The translations under genes and the position numbers were made by a program. Below are positions 1-8,252 of a stretch of 64,000 nucleotides of DNA, piece after piece; the stretch's first letter is position 1, and each line of letters starts with the position of its first letter. Source of the stretch: Flavobacterium frigidimaris (GTDB taxonomy: Bacteria; Bacteroidota; Bacteroidia; Flavobacteriales; Flavobacteriaceae); NCBI GenBank assembly GCA_900129595.1, contig FQWG01000006.1, positions 62,001 through 126,000 on the forward strand, in the 5' to 3' direction. The notes under the pieces are model-generated. The model was not told the DNA's origin and made no database searches. It was given only the letters and a program-made list of their open reading frames with translations.

Positions 1-71
1 TGAATAGCGCTGATCACGTGATTAGCAAATACATTGAAGTTTCTACAATAGAAGGTATAGTTTCATTATAA
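1..71 (+). CDS. C-terminal end of an unidentified protein (cut by window edge)
   Basis: An open frame enters from the left edge and stops at TAA 69-71, leaving about 22 residues ending in EGIVSL. The next gene starts 3 nt later, so the two are probably co-transcribed. The tail is too short to assign to a family; that it is a real coding end is inferred from the tight spacing. Confidence 0.5.
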   Translation, partial: NSADHVISKYIEVSTIEGIVSL

Positions 72-74
72 GTT

Positions 75-797
75 ATGGTCGAAAAATATAAAAAAGAAGT
101 TGCGAATGACGTTGTTTTCAATTTAGAATATAATTCTGAGAGACAGCGTTTACTTATTCCGGAATATGGTCGTCATTTGCAAAAACTGATCGATCAGGCT
201 ACTATTATCGAAGATGATGAAACCCGCAACAAAGCGGCGAAATATATCATTCAGGTGATGGGAAGTCTGAATCCGCATTTGCGTGATGTACCCGATTTTC
301 AGCATAAATTATGGGATCAGCTTTTTATCATGTCTGATTTTAAATTGAATGTAGAATCGCCATATCCAATTCCGTCGAGAGATGTATTGCAGCTAAAACC
401 GGATGTTTTACAGTATCCGCAGAACTTTCCGAAATACAGGTTTTATGGTAACAATATCAAATATATGATTGATGTTGCCAATAAATGGGAAGATGGTGAA
501 ATGAAAAATGCATTGGTTCTGGTAATCGCCAACCACATGAAAAAATCATATCTAAGCTGGAATAAAGACACAGTAAAAGACGATGTTATTTTTGAGCATT
601 TATTTGAATTGTCAGGAGGTAAAATCAATTTGTTGCAAAGTACAGAAGAGCTTTTGAATACAACAGATTTATTGCGTACCAATAAGCGTATGTCCAATAA
701 AATTACACCAGCCGGACCGCCTAAAATCCAAAGTAACAAAAACAATAATAAAGGCGGAAAACCAAAGCCTTTTCAAAAAAATAATAATCAGAAATAA
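75..797 (+). CDS. DUF4290 domain-containing protein
   Basis: This 240-residue protein has the appearance of the DUF4290 family, a Bacteroidota-specific family without an assigned reaction. There is no signal peptide or membrane segment, so it should be cytoplasmic. The body (about residues 10-200) is mostly helical and well mixed; the last 35 residues are a basic, Asn/Lys/Pro-rich, probably disordered tail. It begins 3 nt after the preceding gene's stop and lies 89 nt upstream of murA in the same direction. A short CTAAG-type repeat separates it from murA. Co-expression with murA suggests, but does not show, a link to envelope growth. Confidence 0.85.
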   Translation: MVEKYKKEVANDVVFNLEYNSERQRLLIPEYGRHLQKLIDQATIIEDDETRNKAAKYIIQVMGSLNPHLRDVPDFQHKLWDQLFIMSDFKLNVESPYPIPSRDVLQLKPDVLQYPQNFPKYRFYGNNIKYMIDVANKWEDGEMKNALVLVIANHMKKSYLSWNKDTVKDDVIFEHLFELSGGKINLLQSTEELLNTTDLLRTNKRMSNKITPAGPPKIQSNKNNNKGGKPKPFQKNNNQK

Positions 798-800
798 AAA

Positions 801-876
801 AGGTGCTAAGATACTAAGGAGCTAAGATGCTAAGATTTTAGCTTAGAACCTCAGAATCTCAGAACCTTAGAACCTA
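801..876 (+). repeat. CTAAG-type degenerate tandem repeat
   Basis: The gap between the DUF4290 gene and murA is built from roughly 10-nt degenerate units. Four direct CTAAG words are followed by units in the opposite sense (CTTAGAACC, CTCAGAATC, CTCAGAACC), so the RNA could fold back on itself. Related strings recur at 3240-3260, 19680-19695, 19927-19945 and 63731-63765, always between genes. Confidence 0.6.
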
Positions 877-886
877 AAAAAGATCT

Positions 887-2200
887 ATGGGAATTTTTAA
901 AATCGAGGGAGGAATTCCTTTAAAAGGAGAAATCACTCCGCAAGGAGCAAAGAATGAGGCATTACAAATTTTATGTGCCGTGCTTCTAACGGGTGATAAA
1001 GTTAGGATTAATAATATTCCCGATATTATTGACATCAATAAATTAATCACATTGTTGGGTAATTTAGGAGTAAAAATTCAACGCAATGAGCCGGGTTCGA
1101 TTACGTTTCAGGCAGATGAGGTAAATGTTGGATATTTAGAAACAGAAGCTTTCAAAAAAGAAGGCGGAGCGTTACGTGGTTCTATTATGATTGTTGGACC
1201 ACTATTGGCACGTTTCGGAAAAGGATATATTCCAAAACCGGGAGGAGATAAAATTGGCCGTCGCAGATTAGATACACACTTTGAAGGTTTTATTAACCTT
1301 GGAGCAAAATTCAGATACAATAGAGAAGATCATTTTTATGGAGTAGAATCTCCAAAAGAAGGCCTTACCGGAACAGATATGCTGCTTGATGAAGCATCAG
1401 TTACCGGAACAGCAAATATCGTTATGGCTGCTGTTTTGGCAAAAGGAAAAACGACAGTTTACAATGCAGCTTGTGAGCCTTACTTGCAGCAATTGTGTAA
1501 AATGCTGAACTCTATGGGAGCTAAAATTACCGGAGTTGGATCGAACTTATTGACGATCGAAGGTGTTGAAAGCCTTGGCGGATGTGAGCACAGAATCTTG
1601 CCTGACATGATCGAAATTGGTTCATGGATTGGTCTTGCAGCGATGACAAAAAGCGAAATCACAATTAAAGATGTAAGCTGGGAAAACTTAGGTTTGATCC
1701 CAAATACCTTTAGAAAATTAGGTATCACAATCGAAAAACGCGGAGATGATATTTATATTCCTGCTCACAAAAATGGGTACGAAGTAAAAACAGATATTGA
1801 CGGTTCTATTCTAACAATTGCAGATGCACCATGGCCGGGATTTACACCTGACTTATTGAGTATTGTTCTGGTTGTGGCAACACAGGCAAAAGGCGATGTT
1901 TTGATTCACCAGAAAATGTTCGAAAGCCGTTTGTTCTTCGTAGATAAATTAATAGACATGGGAGCAAAAATTATGTTATGTGATCCGCACAGGGCGGTAG
2001 TTATGGGACATAATTTCGAGTCTCAGTTAAAAGCAACAACAATGTCTTCTCCTGATATTCGTGCTGGGATTTCATTATTAATTGCAGCGTTATCAGCAAA
2101 AGGAACAAGTACAATTCAGAATATTGAGCAAATCGATCGTGGATACGAACGTATCGATGAGCGTTTAAGAGCAATTGGAGCAAAAATTGTAAGAGCGTAA
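887..2200 (+). CDS. murA: UDP-N-acetylglucosamine 1-carboxyvinyltransferase (MurA)
   Basis: MurA transfers enolpyruvate from PEP to UDP-GlcNAc, the first committed step of peptidoglycan synthesis in the cytoplasm. The 437-residue length and two-lobed EPSP-synthase-like fold pattern fit the family. Lys22-Asn23 (AKNEAL) are the conserved substrate-binding pair and Arg97 lies in the conserved ALRGS segment. The catalytic loop reads PGGDKIGRRRLDTH, so position 121 is Asp where E. coli MurA has Cys115, the residue alkylated by fosfomycin. Cys-to-Asp MurA is known from Mycobacterium, Chlamydia and Borrelia and gives intrinsic fosfomycin insensitivity, so the same is expected here. The gene follows DUF4290, and the intervening repeat contains no clear promoter. 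Confidence 0.97.
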   Translation: MGIFKIEGGIPLKGEITPQGAKNEALQILCAVLLTGDKVRINNIPDIIDINKLITLLGNLGVKIQRNEPGSITFQADEVNVGYLETEAFKKEGGALRGSIMIVGPLLARFGKGYIPKPGGDKIGRRRLDTHFEGFINLGAKFRYNREDHFYGVESPKEGLTGTDMLLDEASVTGTANIVMAAVLAKGKTTVYNAACEPYLQQLCKMLNSMGAKITGVGSNLLTIEGVESLGGCEHRILPDMIEIGSWIGLAAMTKSEITIKDVSWENLGLIPNTFRKLGITIEKRGDDIYIPAHKNGYEVKTDIDGSILTIADAPWPGFTPDLLSIVLVVATQAKGDVLIHQKMFESRLFFVDKLIDMGAKIMLCDPHRAVVMGHNFESQLKATTMSSPDIRAGISLLIAALSAKGTSTIQNIEQIDRGYERIDERLRAIGAKIVRA

Positions 2201-2207
2201 AAAAATA

Positions 2208-2334
2208 TTTGCCACGAATTCTCGAATTAAACGAAGATTAAGATTGTATTTGATTGCACTACTTTTTTTAATAAAATTCGTGTAATTGAATTTTAAAATT
2301 TTCAGGTTTGTATAATTCGTGAATTCGTGGCAAA
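2208..2334. repeat. Inverted-repeat element, GCCACGAATT/AATTCGTGGC ends
   Basis: The left arm 2208-2229 and right arm 2313-2334 are inverted copies matching at 21 of 22 positions; the spacer is 83 nt of AT-rich sequence. It fills the gap between murA and the cation transporter gene. Elements of the same design, with GCCACAGATTA ends, lie at 20690-20767 and 28964-29055. A GTG in the right arm is in frame with the downstream gene and creates a false upstream start. Confidence 0.75.
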
Positions 2335-2347
2335 AAAAATAGTCTAC

Positions 2348-3223
2348 ATGACAGATGAACAAAAAGCTGTAAAAGCTACTATCTTTAGTATAGTTGGAAA
2401 CACCTGCCTGGCCATTGTAAAAGGTCTGGCGGGTTTTTTTGGCAATTCTTATGCCTTGATTGCAGATGCAATCGAATCAACAACAGATATATTTTCGTCT
2501 TGTTTGGTTTTATTCGGAATCAAATATTCAAACAAACCGCCGGATGAAAATCATCCTTACGGTCATGGTCGTGCAGAGCCTCTAATTACCTTTTTGGTAG
2601 TTGGTTTTTTGATTACTTCAGCTACAATTATCGGATACGAAAGTATTGCTAATATTCAGAATCCGCATAATTTGCCAAAATCATGGACTTTGTATGTATT
2701 GGGAGCTATTATTGTATGGAAAGAATATTCGTTTCGTTTAGTGATGAAACGCAGTAAACAAACCAATAGTTCCTCATTAGCAGCTGATGCCTGGCACCAT
2801 CGCAGTGATGCCATTACTTCTGTAGCGGCGTTTGTCGGGATTTCGATAGCGTTAATTATGGGAAAAGGATATGAATCAGCAGATGACTGGGCGGCACTTT
2901 TTGCTGCTTTTTTTATCTTATACAACAGCTATAAAATTTTCAGACCGGCGCTTGGCGAGATTATGGACGAGAATCTCAACGATGATTTAGTCGAGGAAAT
3001 CCGAATCAAATCGTTAACCGTTGTTGGGATTCTGGGAACAGAAAAATGTTTTATCCGTAAAGCAGGAATGAAATATCATGTCGATCTTCATGCGATTGTG
3101 TCGGCTAAAATTTCGGTAAAAGAGGGGCATGATTTGTCACACAAATTACAGGATACCTTAAAAGAAAAAATACCTCAATTGGGGAATGTTCTGATTCATA
3201 TTGAGCCGGATGATTATCACTGA
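2348..3223 (+). CDS. Cation diffusion facilitator family transporter
   Basis: A 291-residue inner-membrane antiporter of the CDF family, which exports divalent metals such as Zn, Fe, Mn or Co against protons. About six membrane segments occupy the first 200 residues, followed by a cytoplasmic metal-binding domain. The transport-site residues are visible as the acidic pair in ADAIESTTD (second helix) and as HHRSD (fifth helix). The conserved HPYGHGRAE segment is also present, and the C-terminal domain ends in HIEPDDYH. I place the start at ATG 2348; an in-frame GTG at 2327 lies inside the upstream inverted repeat and is unlikely to be used. The metal cannot be told from sequence alone. Confidence 0.93.
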   Translation: MTDEQKAVKATIFSIVGNTCLAIVKGLAGFFGNSYALIADAIESTTDIFSSCLVLFGIKYSNKPPDENHPYGHGRAEPLITFLVVGFLITSATIIGYESIANIQNPHNLPKSWTLYVLGAIIVWKEYSFRLVMKRSKQTNSSSLAADAWHHRSDAITSVAAFVGISIALIMGKGYESADDWAALFAAFFILYNSYKIFRPALGEIMDENLNDDLVEEIRIKSLTVVGILGTEKCFIRKAGMKYHVDLHAIVSAKISVKEGHDLSHKLQDTLKEKIPQLGNVLIHIEPDDYH

Positions 3224-3228
3224 GAAAG

Positions 3229-3360
3229 AGGCTGAGGTTCTAAGATGCTAAGTCTCTAAGTTTTTTTTGATTATAAAATTACAAATCCGTTTATTCTTTA
3301 TAGAGTGAGCGTTTTTTTTTATAATAGCTTGTCATTTCGAGCAAAGTCCAGAATTTCTCA
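3229..3360. repeat. Intergenic repeats (CTAAG units and TGTCATTTCGAGC element)
   Basis: Between the convergent CDF and DUF5686 genes lie a short CTAAG-type run (3238-3262) and a separate string TTGTCATTTCGAGCAAAGTC near 3330. The latter resembles a dispersed repeat I know from many flavobacterial intergenic regions, which is knowledge of the group and not shown by this window. No gene or clear terminator is visible. Confidence 0.45.
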
Positions 3361-3394
3361 AAGCATATTCCTTTGTACTTCTGAAGCTTTGTAT

Positions 3395-5884
3395 CTAATC
3401 TAACACATTCAAAATCTTCAATCCGAACACAACACCATTTTGCTGAATTCCGCCTTGATACGAATGCACATAATCTAATCTGAATATTTTGAATTTTCCA
3501 AAACCCAGATTGTCTAAACCAACGGTAAATTCAGTATAAGGCTTTCTGTCCGGAATGGCCAAGGAATGAAACCCAAGATTCATGGTTGATTTTAAAAGAT
3601 TCAGCAAGGGGATTTTATTCATGATAAATCCGGTGTCGTTGTGCTCTAAGTGCATTTCAAAGTAACTATCATTCGTACTGTTTGCGTAATACGGCATTAG
3701 GTTGAAAACGTTTAGATAACGCTCACTTGTGCCAATATGAGTCTGGTTTCCGTTGAAATGTCTGTAATCGATAAATGAAATGTTTTCTGCATTAAAGAAT
3801 TTTCCGGCTCTTAAATTCATTCCTAAAGTTCCTTTATTGCCTAAAGATAAATCGTAAAGAACAGAAGCTCCAAGTCGTTCAAATTCATATTTTTTCTCGC
3901 TTGCGGCAAATGCTTTTTCGAACGCTAAAAATACGGTTGGATACTTTTCATCTTTAATATTATATCTTCCGTCAGGTCTTGAAATGTATTTATTCCCAAA
4001 GTTGATTCGGGTACTTATTGCTGCTTTAAACAAATGATGGGTATCAAAAGCCGGTGTAGTAAAATCATTTGGTGCCAGAGGATTATTAGAGGAGTAGACA
4101 TCATCTCTTTTAAAGAAAGAATAATCGGTAGTATTATAAAGCGGTTTTCGCTGTTCGTATGCTACTTTTCCCACCAGATTTACGCCGTTCAGAATGTTTT
4201 GTGAATAGTTGACCTGAGCATATTCCAGATTGTACAACTTCATATAATTGTCCTTAAAAAACAAAGAACTTATAGAATTGATCAACTTACTGATTGGTTC
4301 GAAACTATTGAATTGCGCGACTTTTATTCCTCCCGAAACTCCAATAGTGGCGTAGTTTATATTGTTGAATTTATGACTGAATTCTCCAACAGCACGAAAA
4401 CGCTCATCTGAAAAACCGTAGTTAAAAGTAGTACTTATCGAAGTGCTTTTTCCCTGTTCTTCATTCCACTTTTTAAAAGAAAAACCGGAATCCAGATTAA
4501 ATCCCTGAACGGTATTAAAACTTAGTGAAGTGATATTTAGTAATCCTTTATAATCAAATGAATATTTTTTGAAAGTATTTTTGTAATCGTACCCCATTAA
4601 AATATCAGTAAATTTAAACTTGTTGTTTTTTGCATCAATCGAATCTGTATACTTTTTTGATTTTCTAATGGTTTGCAAACTGTCTTTTTTGTTATAATCG
4701 GTACTTTCTTCAATTGTTAGCGGAATGGGTCTGATTTGATTCCAGAAAGCATCATCTTTTTTATTTGCATTAAGTTCAAAAGCCACAACTTCATTTCCGA
4801 AAGTTTTCTTTTCAAAAGAAGTAGGGAACTCATAATTAGAATATACATAATTGAATTTTCCGGAAAATTTAACGCCAAATATACCAGCATTGAAATCCAA
4901 GGTTTGCGCATTTTTTGTCCAGATTTTATTTTTCGAATTGTAACTAAAGCTTTGTTTTAAAGTCATTGCTTCAGTAAATTCATTTTTCATTCGGTATCCT
5001 TTTATGTTCAGATCTATGGCATAAATAGCAAAACTATCGTCGACAATATAAAGGTAGCCTTCAAAAACAGGTTCTTTGTCGCGTTTAGGAATGACTTTGA
5101 TTTTATAAATCTGTTGGTTGTTGTCGTCATAAAAACTCCCTTCAAGTTGGTATTTGTAATAGCTGAAGGCATTATCTGCAATAGGCGAGATCATCTTGAC
5201 ATCAAAGTCCAGCGTATTGTCGTAAAAATCATAAGTCGACAATGAAGCAGTGTTATAGCTATAGCCTTTATTATTTCCTGAGATTTTAGAAGCAATAATT
5301 TTCTCTTTTAATTTGTCCGGTTTTTCGAAGATGATTTTCGATATGGTTTCAGATAAATATAGAATCCCTGTTCCTGTAGAATCAAGATTAGATGCCATAT
5401 CAGGACCAAGATCTACTTTTTTGCCCAGAATTTTTTTAGGCAAATCCTTGACTTTAAACATTCCTTTCGAATAAAAATCAGCTGTGTATCGTGCCGTTTT
5501 ATCTGAGTTATTTTTTTTGTTTGCAATGGCACTTTTTATGATGGCGATTGCAGGGTTGTTTTTAGGATCAATGACCACTTCGTTTAATGCGAAGCTTTCC
5601 TCAGGCATTTTTACATCCAAAGTAATTGTTTTCGAATCCGAAGAAATAGTTCTCTTTTGTGTTTTGAAACCCAAATACTGAAAAGTAATTTTGTTCTTAC
5701 CGGGTTCTTTTACGTTAAGCTGGTATTTTCCCTGTTCGTTAGAAGTGGTTCCGCTATACGTGTTTTCTTCAAATACAGAAACAAAAGGCAACGGGTTCCC
5801 TTTTTCGTCAGTAATGGTTCCCTTTATTTGGGCAAAATTGGAGATCGAAAAAAATAAAAAGGCAAGTAAAGTATAGTTTTTCAT
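3395..5884 (-). CDS. DUF5686 / carboxypeptidase-regulatory-like outer-membrane protein
   Basis: The protein is 829 residues if it starts at the ATG complementary to 5882-5884, which gives a clean signal peptide ending in SNFAQ; the frame extends 27 codons further upstream without one. After the signal comes a CarboxypepD_reg-like beta-sandwich (about residues 20-105, with GTITDEKGNPLPFVSV), then a long region rich in alternating beta strands and aromatic residues typical of DUF5686. The far C-terminus looks like an outer-membrane barrel ending in GLKILNVLD. DUF5686 proteins are common in Bacteroidota and are thought to sit in the outer membrane; their substrate is not known. It is transcribed alone, convergent to the CDF gene. 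Confidence 0.88.
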   Translation of the reverse strand: MKNYTLLAFLFFSISNFAQIKGTITDEKGNPLPFVSVFEENTYSGTTSNEQGKYQLNVKEPGKNKITFQYLGFKTQKRTISSDSKTITLDVKMPEESFALNEVVIDPKNNPAIAIIKSAIANKKNNSDKTARYTADFYSKGMFKVKDLPKKILGKKVDLGPDMASNLDSTGTGILYLSETISKIIFEKPDKLKEKIIASKISGNNKGYSYNTASLSTYDFYDNTLDFDVKMISPIADNAFSYYKYQLEGSFYDDNNQQIYKIKVIPKRDKEPVFEGYLYIVDDSFAIYAIDLNIKGYRMKNEFTEAMTLKQSFSYNSKNKIWTKNAQTLDFNAGIFGVKFSGKFNYVYSNYEFPTSFEKKTFGNEVVAFELNANKKDDAFWNQIRPIPLTIEESTDYNKKDSLQTIRKSKKYTDSIDAKNNKFKFTDILMGYDYKNTFKKYSFDYKGLLNITSLSFNTVQGFNLDSGFSFKKWNEEQGKSTSISTTFNYGFSDERFRAVGEFSHKFNNINYATIGVSGGIKVAQFNSFEPISKLINSISSLFFKDNYMKLYNLEYAQVNYSQNILNGVNLVGKVAYEQRKPLYNTTDYSFFKRDDVYSSNNPLAPNDFTTPAFDTHHLFKAAISTRINFGNKYISRPDGRYNIKDEKYPTVFLAFEKAFAASEKKYEFERLGASVLYDLSLGNKGTLGMNLRAGKFFNAENISFIDYRHFNGNQTHIGTSERYLNVFNLMPYYANSTNDSYFEMHLEHNDTGFIMNKIPLLNLLKSTMNLGFHSLAIPDRKPYTEFTVGLDNLGFGKFKIFRLDYVHSYQGGIQQNGVVFGLKILNVLD

Positions 5885-5965
5885 GAAAGTGGTTTCTCTC
5901 ACAAAAATAGAATAACTTAAAAACGAGCCTATTAATAATTTGTTAAATTGTAATTGTAGGTTCAA

Positions 5966-5991
5966 CGTCCCGATCCCGAAACTTTGGGACG
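5966..5991. other. Short perfect hairpin between aroQ and the DUF5686 gene
   Basis: CGTCCC (5966-5971) pairs with GGGACG (5986-5991) across a 14-nt loop. It lies just past the aroQ stop on the minus strand but is not followed by a T run in that direction, so a factor-independent terminator is doubtful. It may be a fragment of a dispersed repeat. Confidence 0.35.
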
Positions 5992-6019
5992 GCAGAAGAT
6001 CATTTTTTCTTTGAACTTT

Positions 6020-6433
6020 TTACAGAAAAGACTGAATGGCTAATTCGTAGCTTTTTAATCCAAAACCTAGAATAACCCCTTTTGCATTTCCGGACAAATA
6101 CGACTGATGCCTGAAACTTTCGCGGGCATAAGTATTCGAAATGTGTACTTCGATAACAGGAGTTGTAATCGCTTTCATGGCATCGCCCAAACCAATTGAA
6201 GTGTGAGTATAAGCGCCAGCATTCAAAATAATTCCGTCATACTCAAAACCGTATTCCTGAATTTTTCCAATCAATTCGCCCTCAATATTACTTTGGTAGT
6301 AAGAAAGTTCGATATTTGGGAATTTCGTTTGCAATGTTCCAAAATAATCTTCAAAAGTCTGGCTTCCGTAAACTTCCGGTTCTCTTTTTCCTAATAGATT
6401 CAAATTGGGGCCGTTGATTATAGCGATTTTCAT
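6020..6433 (-). CDS. aroQ: Type II 3-dehydroquinate dehydratase (AroQ)
   Basis: AroQ dehydrates 3-dehydroquinate to 3-dehydroshikimate in the shikimate pathway. The 137-residue length is usual for the dodecameric type II enzyme. Conserved blocks are visible in order: NGPNLNLLGKREPEVYG at residues 7-23 (with the flexible-loop Arg and the catalytic Tyr), YYQSNIEGELI, ILNAGAYTHTS, and EVHISN followed by RESFRHQS, which carry the catalytic His and substrate-binding Arg. There is no signal peptide. It is transcribed away from the neighbouring porin gene cluster, and its natural partner genes are not adjacent. Confidence 0.96.
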   Translation of the reverse strand: MKIAIINGPNLNLLGKREPEVYGSQTFEDYFGTLQTKFPNIELSYYQSNIEGELIGKIQEYGFEYDGIILNAGAYTHTSIGLGDAMKAITTPVIEVHISNTYARESFRHQSYLSGNAKGVILGFGLKSYELAIQSFL

Positions 6434-6594
6434 ATTTATATTATTTTGAAAAAACAGTTAGACTTTTTAAACCATACAAGTGATATAAGCTTAATCAATC
6501 TGATTTCCTGTATTATTTTGTATTGATAGTGAAATTGCAATCCATAGTGATATTTTAATTAAGTTTTGCAATTGTCATTGAACTTGGTAAAAAT

Positions 6595-6627
6595 AAAAAA
6601 ACCGTTCTAATTAATAGAACGGTTTTT
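6595..6627 (-). terminator. Factor-independent terminator
   Basis: A 9-bp stem (ACCGTTCTA / TAGAACGGT) with a 5-nt loop is flanked by A and T runs, so it can act in both directions. It ends the minus-strand porin gene whose stop lies at 6650. Confidence 0.85.
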
Positions 6628-6649
6628 ATAAAAGTATGTGATATATTTT

Positions 6650-7213
6650 TTAGAACAACATGATTCCAGCTGAAAGTTGGAATACAGAGTTTTTAAGGTC
6701 AGCTTTAGAAGAAACTTCAGTTAACCCAAAACCATAACGCCCTTGAATAAAGATACCTTCAGTAATCTTTAAACCAAGTCCTGCATTAATTGCAAAGTCA
6801 AAAGTTTTAGGATCCTGAACGTCAAATTCTTTCTTGTTGCTTACCAGGAATGATGCCTGTGGACCTACTTCTAAACTTAGGGATTTTGTTACATATATTT
6901 TAGCCATTACCGGAATAGCGATATATCCTAGTTCATTTTTAAATTCTCCAAATGCATTTTTGTATCAAGCTCCTTGAGTAGAATATAAAAGTTCAGGTTG
7001 AATAGAAAATTTCTCTAATAATTTAACTTCAGCAATTAAACCAGCATGATAGCTTGTAATACCGTCTTTGCTATAGTCTATTCCACTAAAACTTGCATCT
7101 CCGGTCTGATTCGCAAAGTTAACCCCTGCTTTTACTCCGATTTTTAATAATTGTGCCTGAATTGTAGCTGATGTTGCCATGAACAGAACAGCCGCTAAAA
7201 TTATTTTTTTCAT
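6650..7213 (-). pseudogene. Porin-family outer-membrane beta-barrel gene with in-frame TGA
   Basis: Two open stretches (7213-6965 and 6907-6650) are in the same frame and together make one protein of about 187 residues interrupted only by TGA at 6967-6965. The first half has a signal peptide ending in TIQAQ and the beta-barrel start LKIGVKAGVNFA. The second half continues the family pattern (MAKIYVTKSLSLEVGPQASFLVS) and ends in AGIMLF, a normal C-terminal barrel signal with terminal Phe. The plus-strand paralogue at 8253 aligns throughout (QPELLYS, AGLGLK versus GAGYNF). A TAGTTTTG box lies upstream (complement of 7260-7267). A truncated 82-residue product could not form a barrel, so the gene is most likely inactive unless the stop is suppressed or is a sequence error. 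Confidence 0.85.
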
Positions 7214-7442
7214 AAAAGTGTTTTTTAAAATTTGGTATTTTTTATATGTTTCTATTAGTCAAAACTACATTATTTTAATTTTATTGTTTTATATCCTGCT
7301 TTAAATAATTAATAAAAATCTCACTCATTTGTGTTTTTTTTATGTGTTTTTCTACTGTTTTAAACTTAATCTATTGAAATCCAGTCTTTTATTTGTAATC
7401 AAATTCTGTCTTATTTTGATACATTTCGATTTTATTGTGTAC

Positions 7443-7471
7443 TTGTTTTAACAAGTATAAGATTAGTTTTG
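7443..7471 (+). promoter_or_regulatory. Bacteroidota-type promoter for the broken porin gene at 7496
   Basis: TTG at 7443-7445, an 18-nt spacer and TAGTTTTG at 7464-7471 match the phylum's housekeeping promoter pattern. The expected start point is about 20 nt before the ATG at 7496. Confidence 0.7.
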
Positions 7472-7495
7472 CTGGATAATAAATAAAACATAAAC

Positions 7496-8046
7496 ATGAA
7501 AAAAATTATTTTAACTGCTATTGCAGTATTAGGTTTTACGTTTGCAACGCACAAACAGGTGGATTTGCTAAAGGAGATGTATTTGTTTCAGGATCGTTAA
7601 CTCTGGCTTCTGAAAAAACAGGTGATGATAAATCAACAATTTTCGAAATTGAGCCAAAGGTTGGTTACTTCGTAACTGAAAACATTGCTCTTGGTGGAAA
7701 ATTAGGTTACAGATCAGTAAAAGATGTATCTGATGCTTTTAAGGTTGGTGCTTTTGGAAGATATTATTTTACTCCTGTTTCCTAGTTTTCAGTATTTGGT
7801 CAGGCAGGTCTTGATTATAGCAATATAAAAGATAAAGTGTCTGATGCCAAGGCAAATGAATTTGGTGTAAATGCAGGACTTGGGTTAAGCTATTTCTTAT
7901 CGAATCATTTTGCTATCGAAGTAGTATGGGCTGGTTTAGGGTATAGAGTAAGTGATAACGGAGGTGAAGGTGCAGATAAAGCTAATATTTTCGATTTTGG
8001 TTTTGATTTAAGAGCTGTACAGTTTGGAGTAGTTTACAAATTCTAA
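7496..8046 (+). pseudogene. Outer-membrane beta-barrel gene with frameshift and in-frame TAG
   Basis: The ATG at 7496 opens a signal peptide (MKKIILTAIAVLGFTFA) that runs out of frame near 7546. Restoring one A there gives NAQTGGFAKGDVFVSGSL and a frame open to 8046 except for TAG at 7783-7785 (PVS-stop-FSVFGQAG). The rest has repeating amphipathic beta strands, including VGYFVTENIALGGKLGYR, and ends in AVQFGVVYKF, a typical barrel-assembly signal. The intact length would be about 183 residues. Two independent lesions make this the most decayed of the three neighbouring barrel genes, although its promoter and terminator remain. The separate open frame 7837-8046 is only its tail. Confidence 0.87.
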
Positions 8047-8071
8047 TTTATTTAGTTAATTAGTTTTTTAA

Positions 8072-8098
8072 GTCTTCCTCTTTTGAGGAAGGCTTTTT
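8072..8098 (+). terminator. Factor-independent terminator
   Basis: CTTCCTC (8074-8080) pairs with GAGGAAG (8085-8091) and is followed by CTTTTTT. It follows the barrel pseudogene that ends at 8046. Confidence 0.85.
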
Positions 8099-8252
8099 TG
8101 TATTTGTTTGATATGTAACAAATTGTCATTTGGCGTTTGTTTTTTTTAATAGGATTTAATCTCTAGTTACTACTTTATTTGTTAAAATAAAAATAATCTT
8201 TTAGGAAGTAAATTTTTATATTTGAATATTAAATTTAACCAATACTTTTAAT

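Noticed and set aside
2327..2347. GTG start for the CDF transporter
   Set aside because: It lies in the right arm of an inverted repeat; ATG 2348 gives a normal family N-terminus.
7837..8046. Separate small outer-membrane protein
   Set aside because: It is the tail of the frameshifted barrel gene from 7496, in frame with the part interrupted by TAG 7783; it has no signal peptide.
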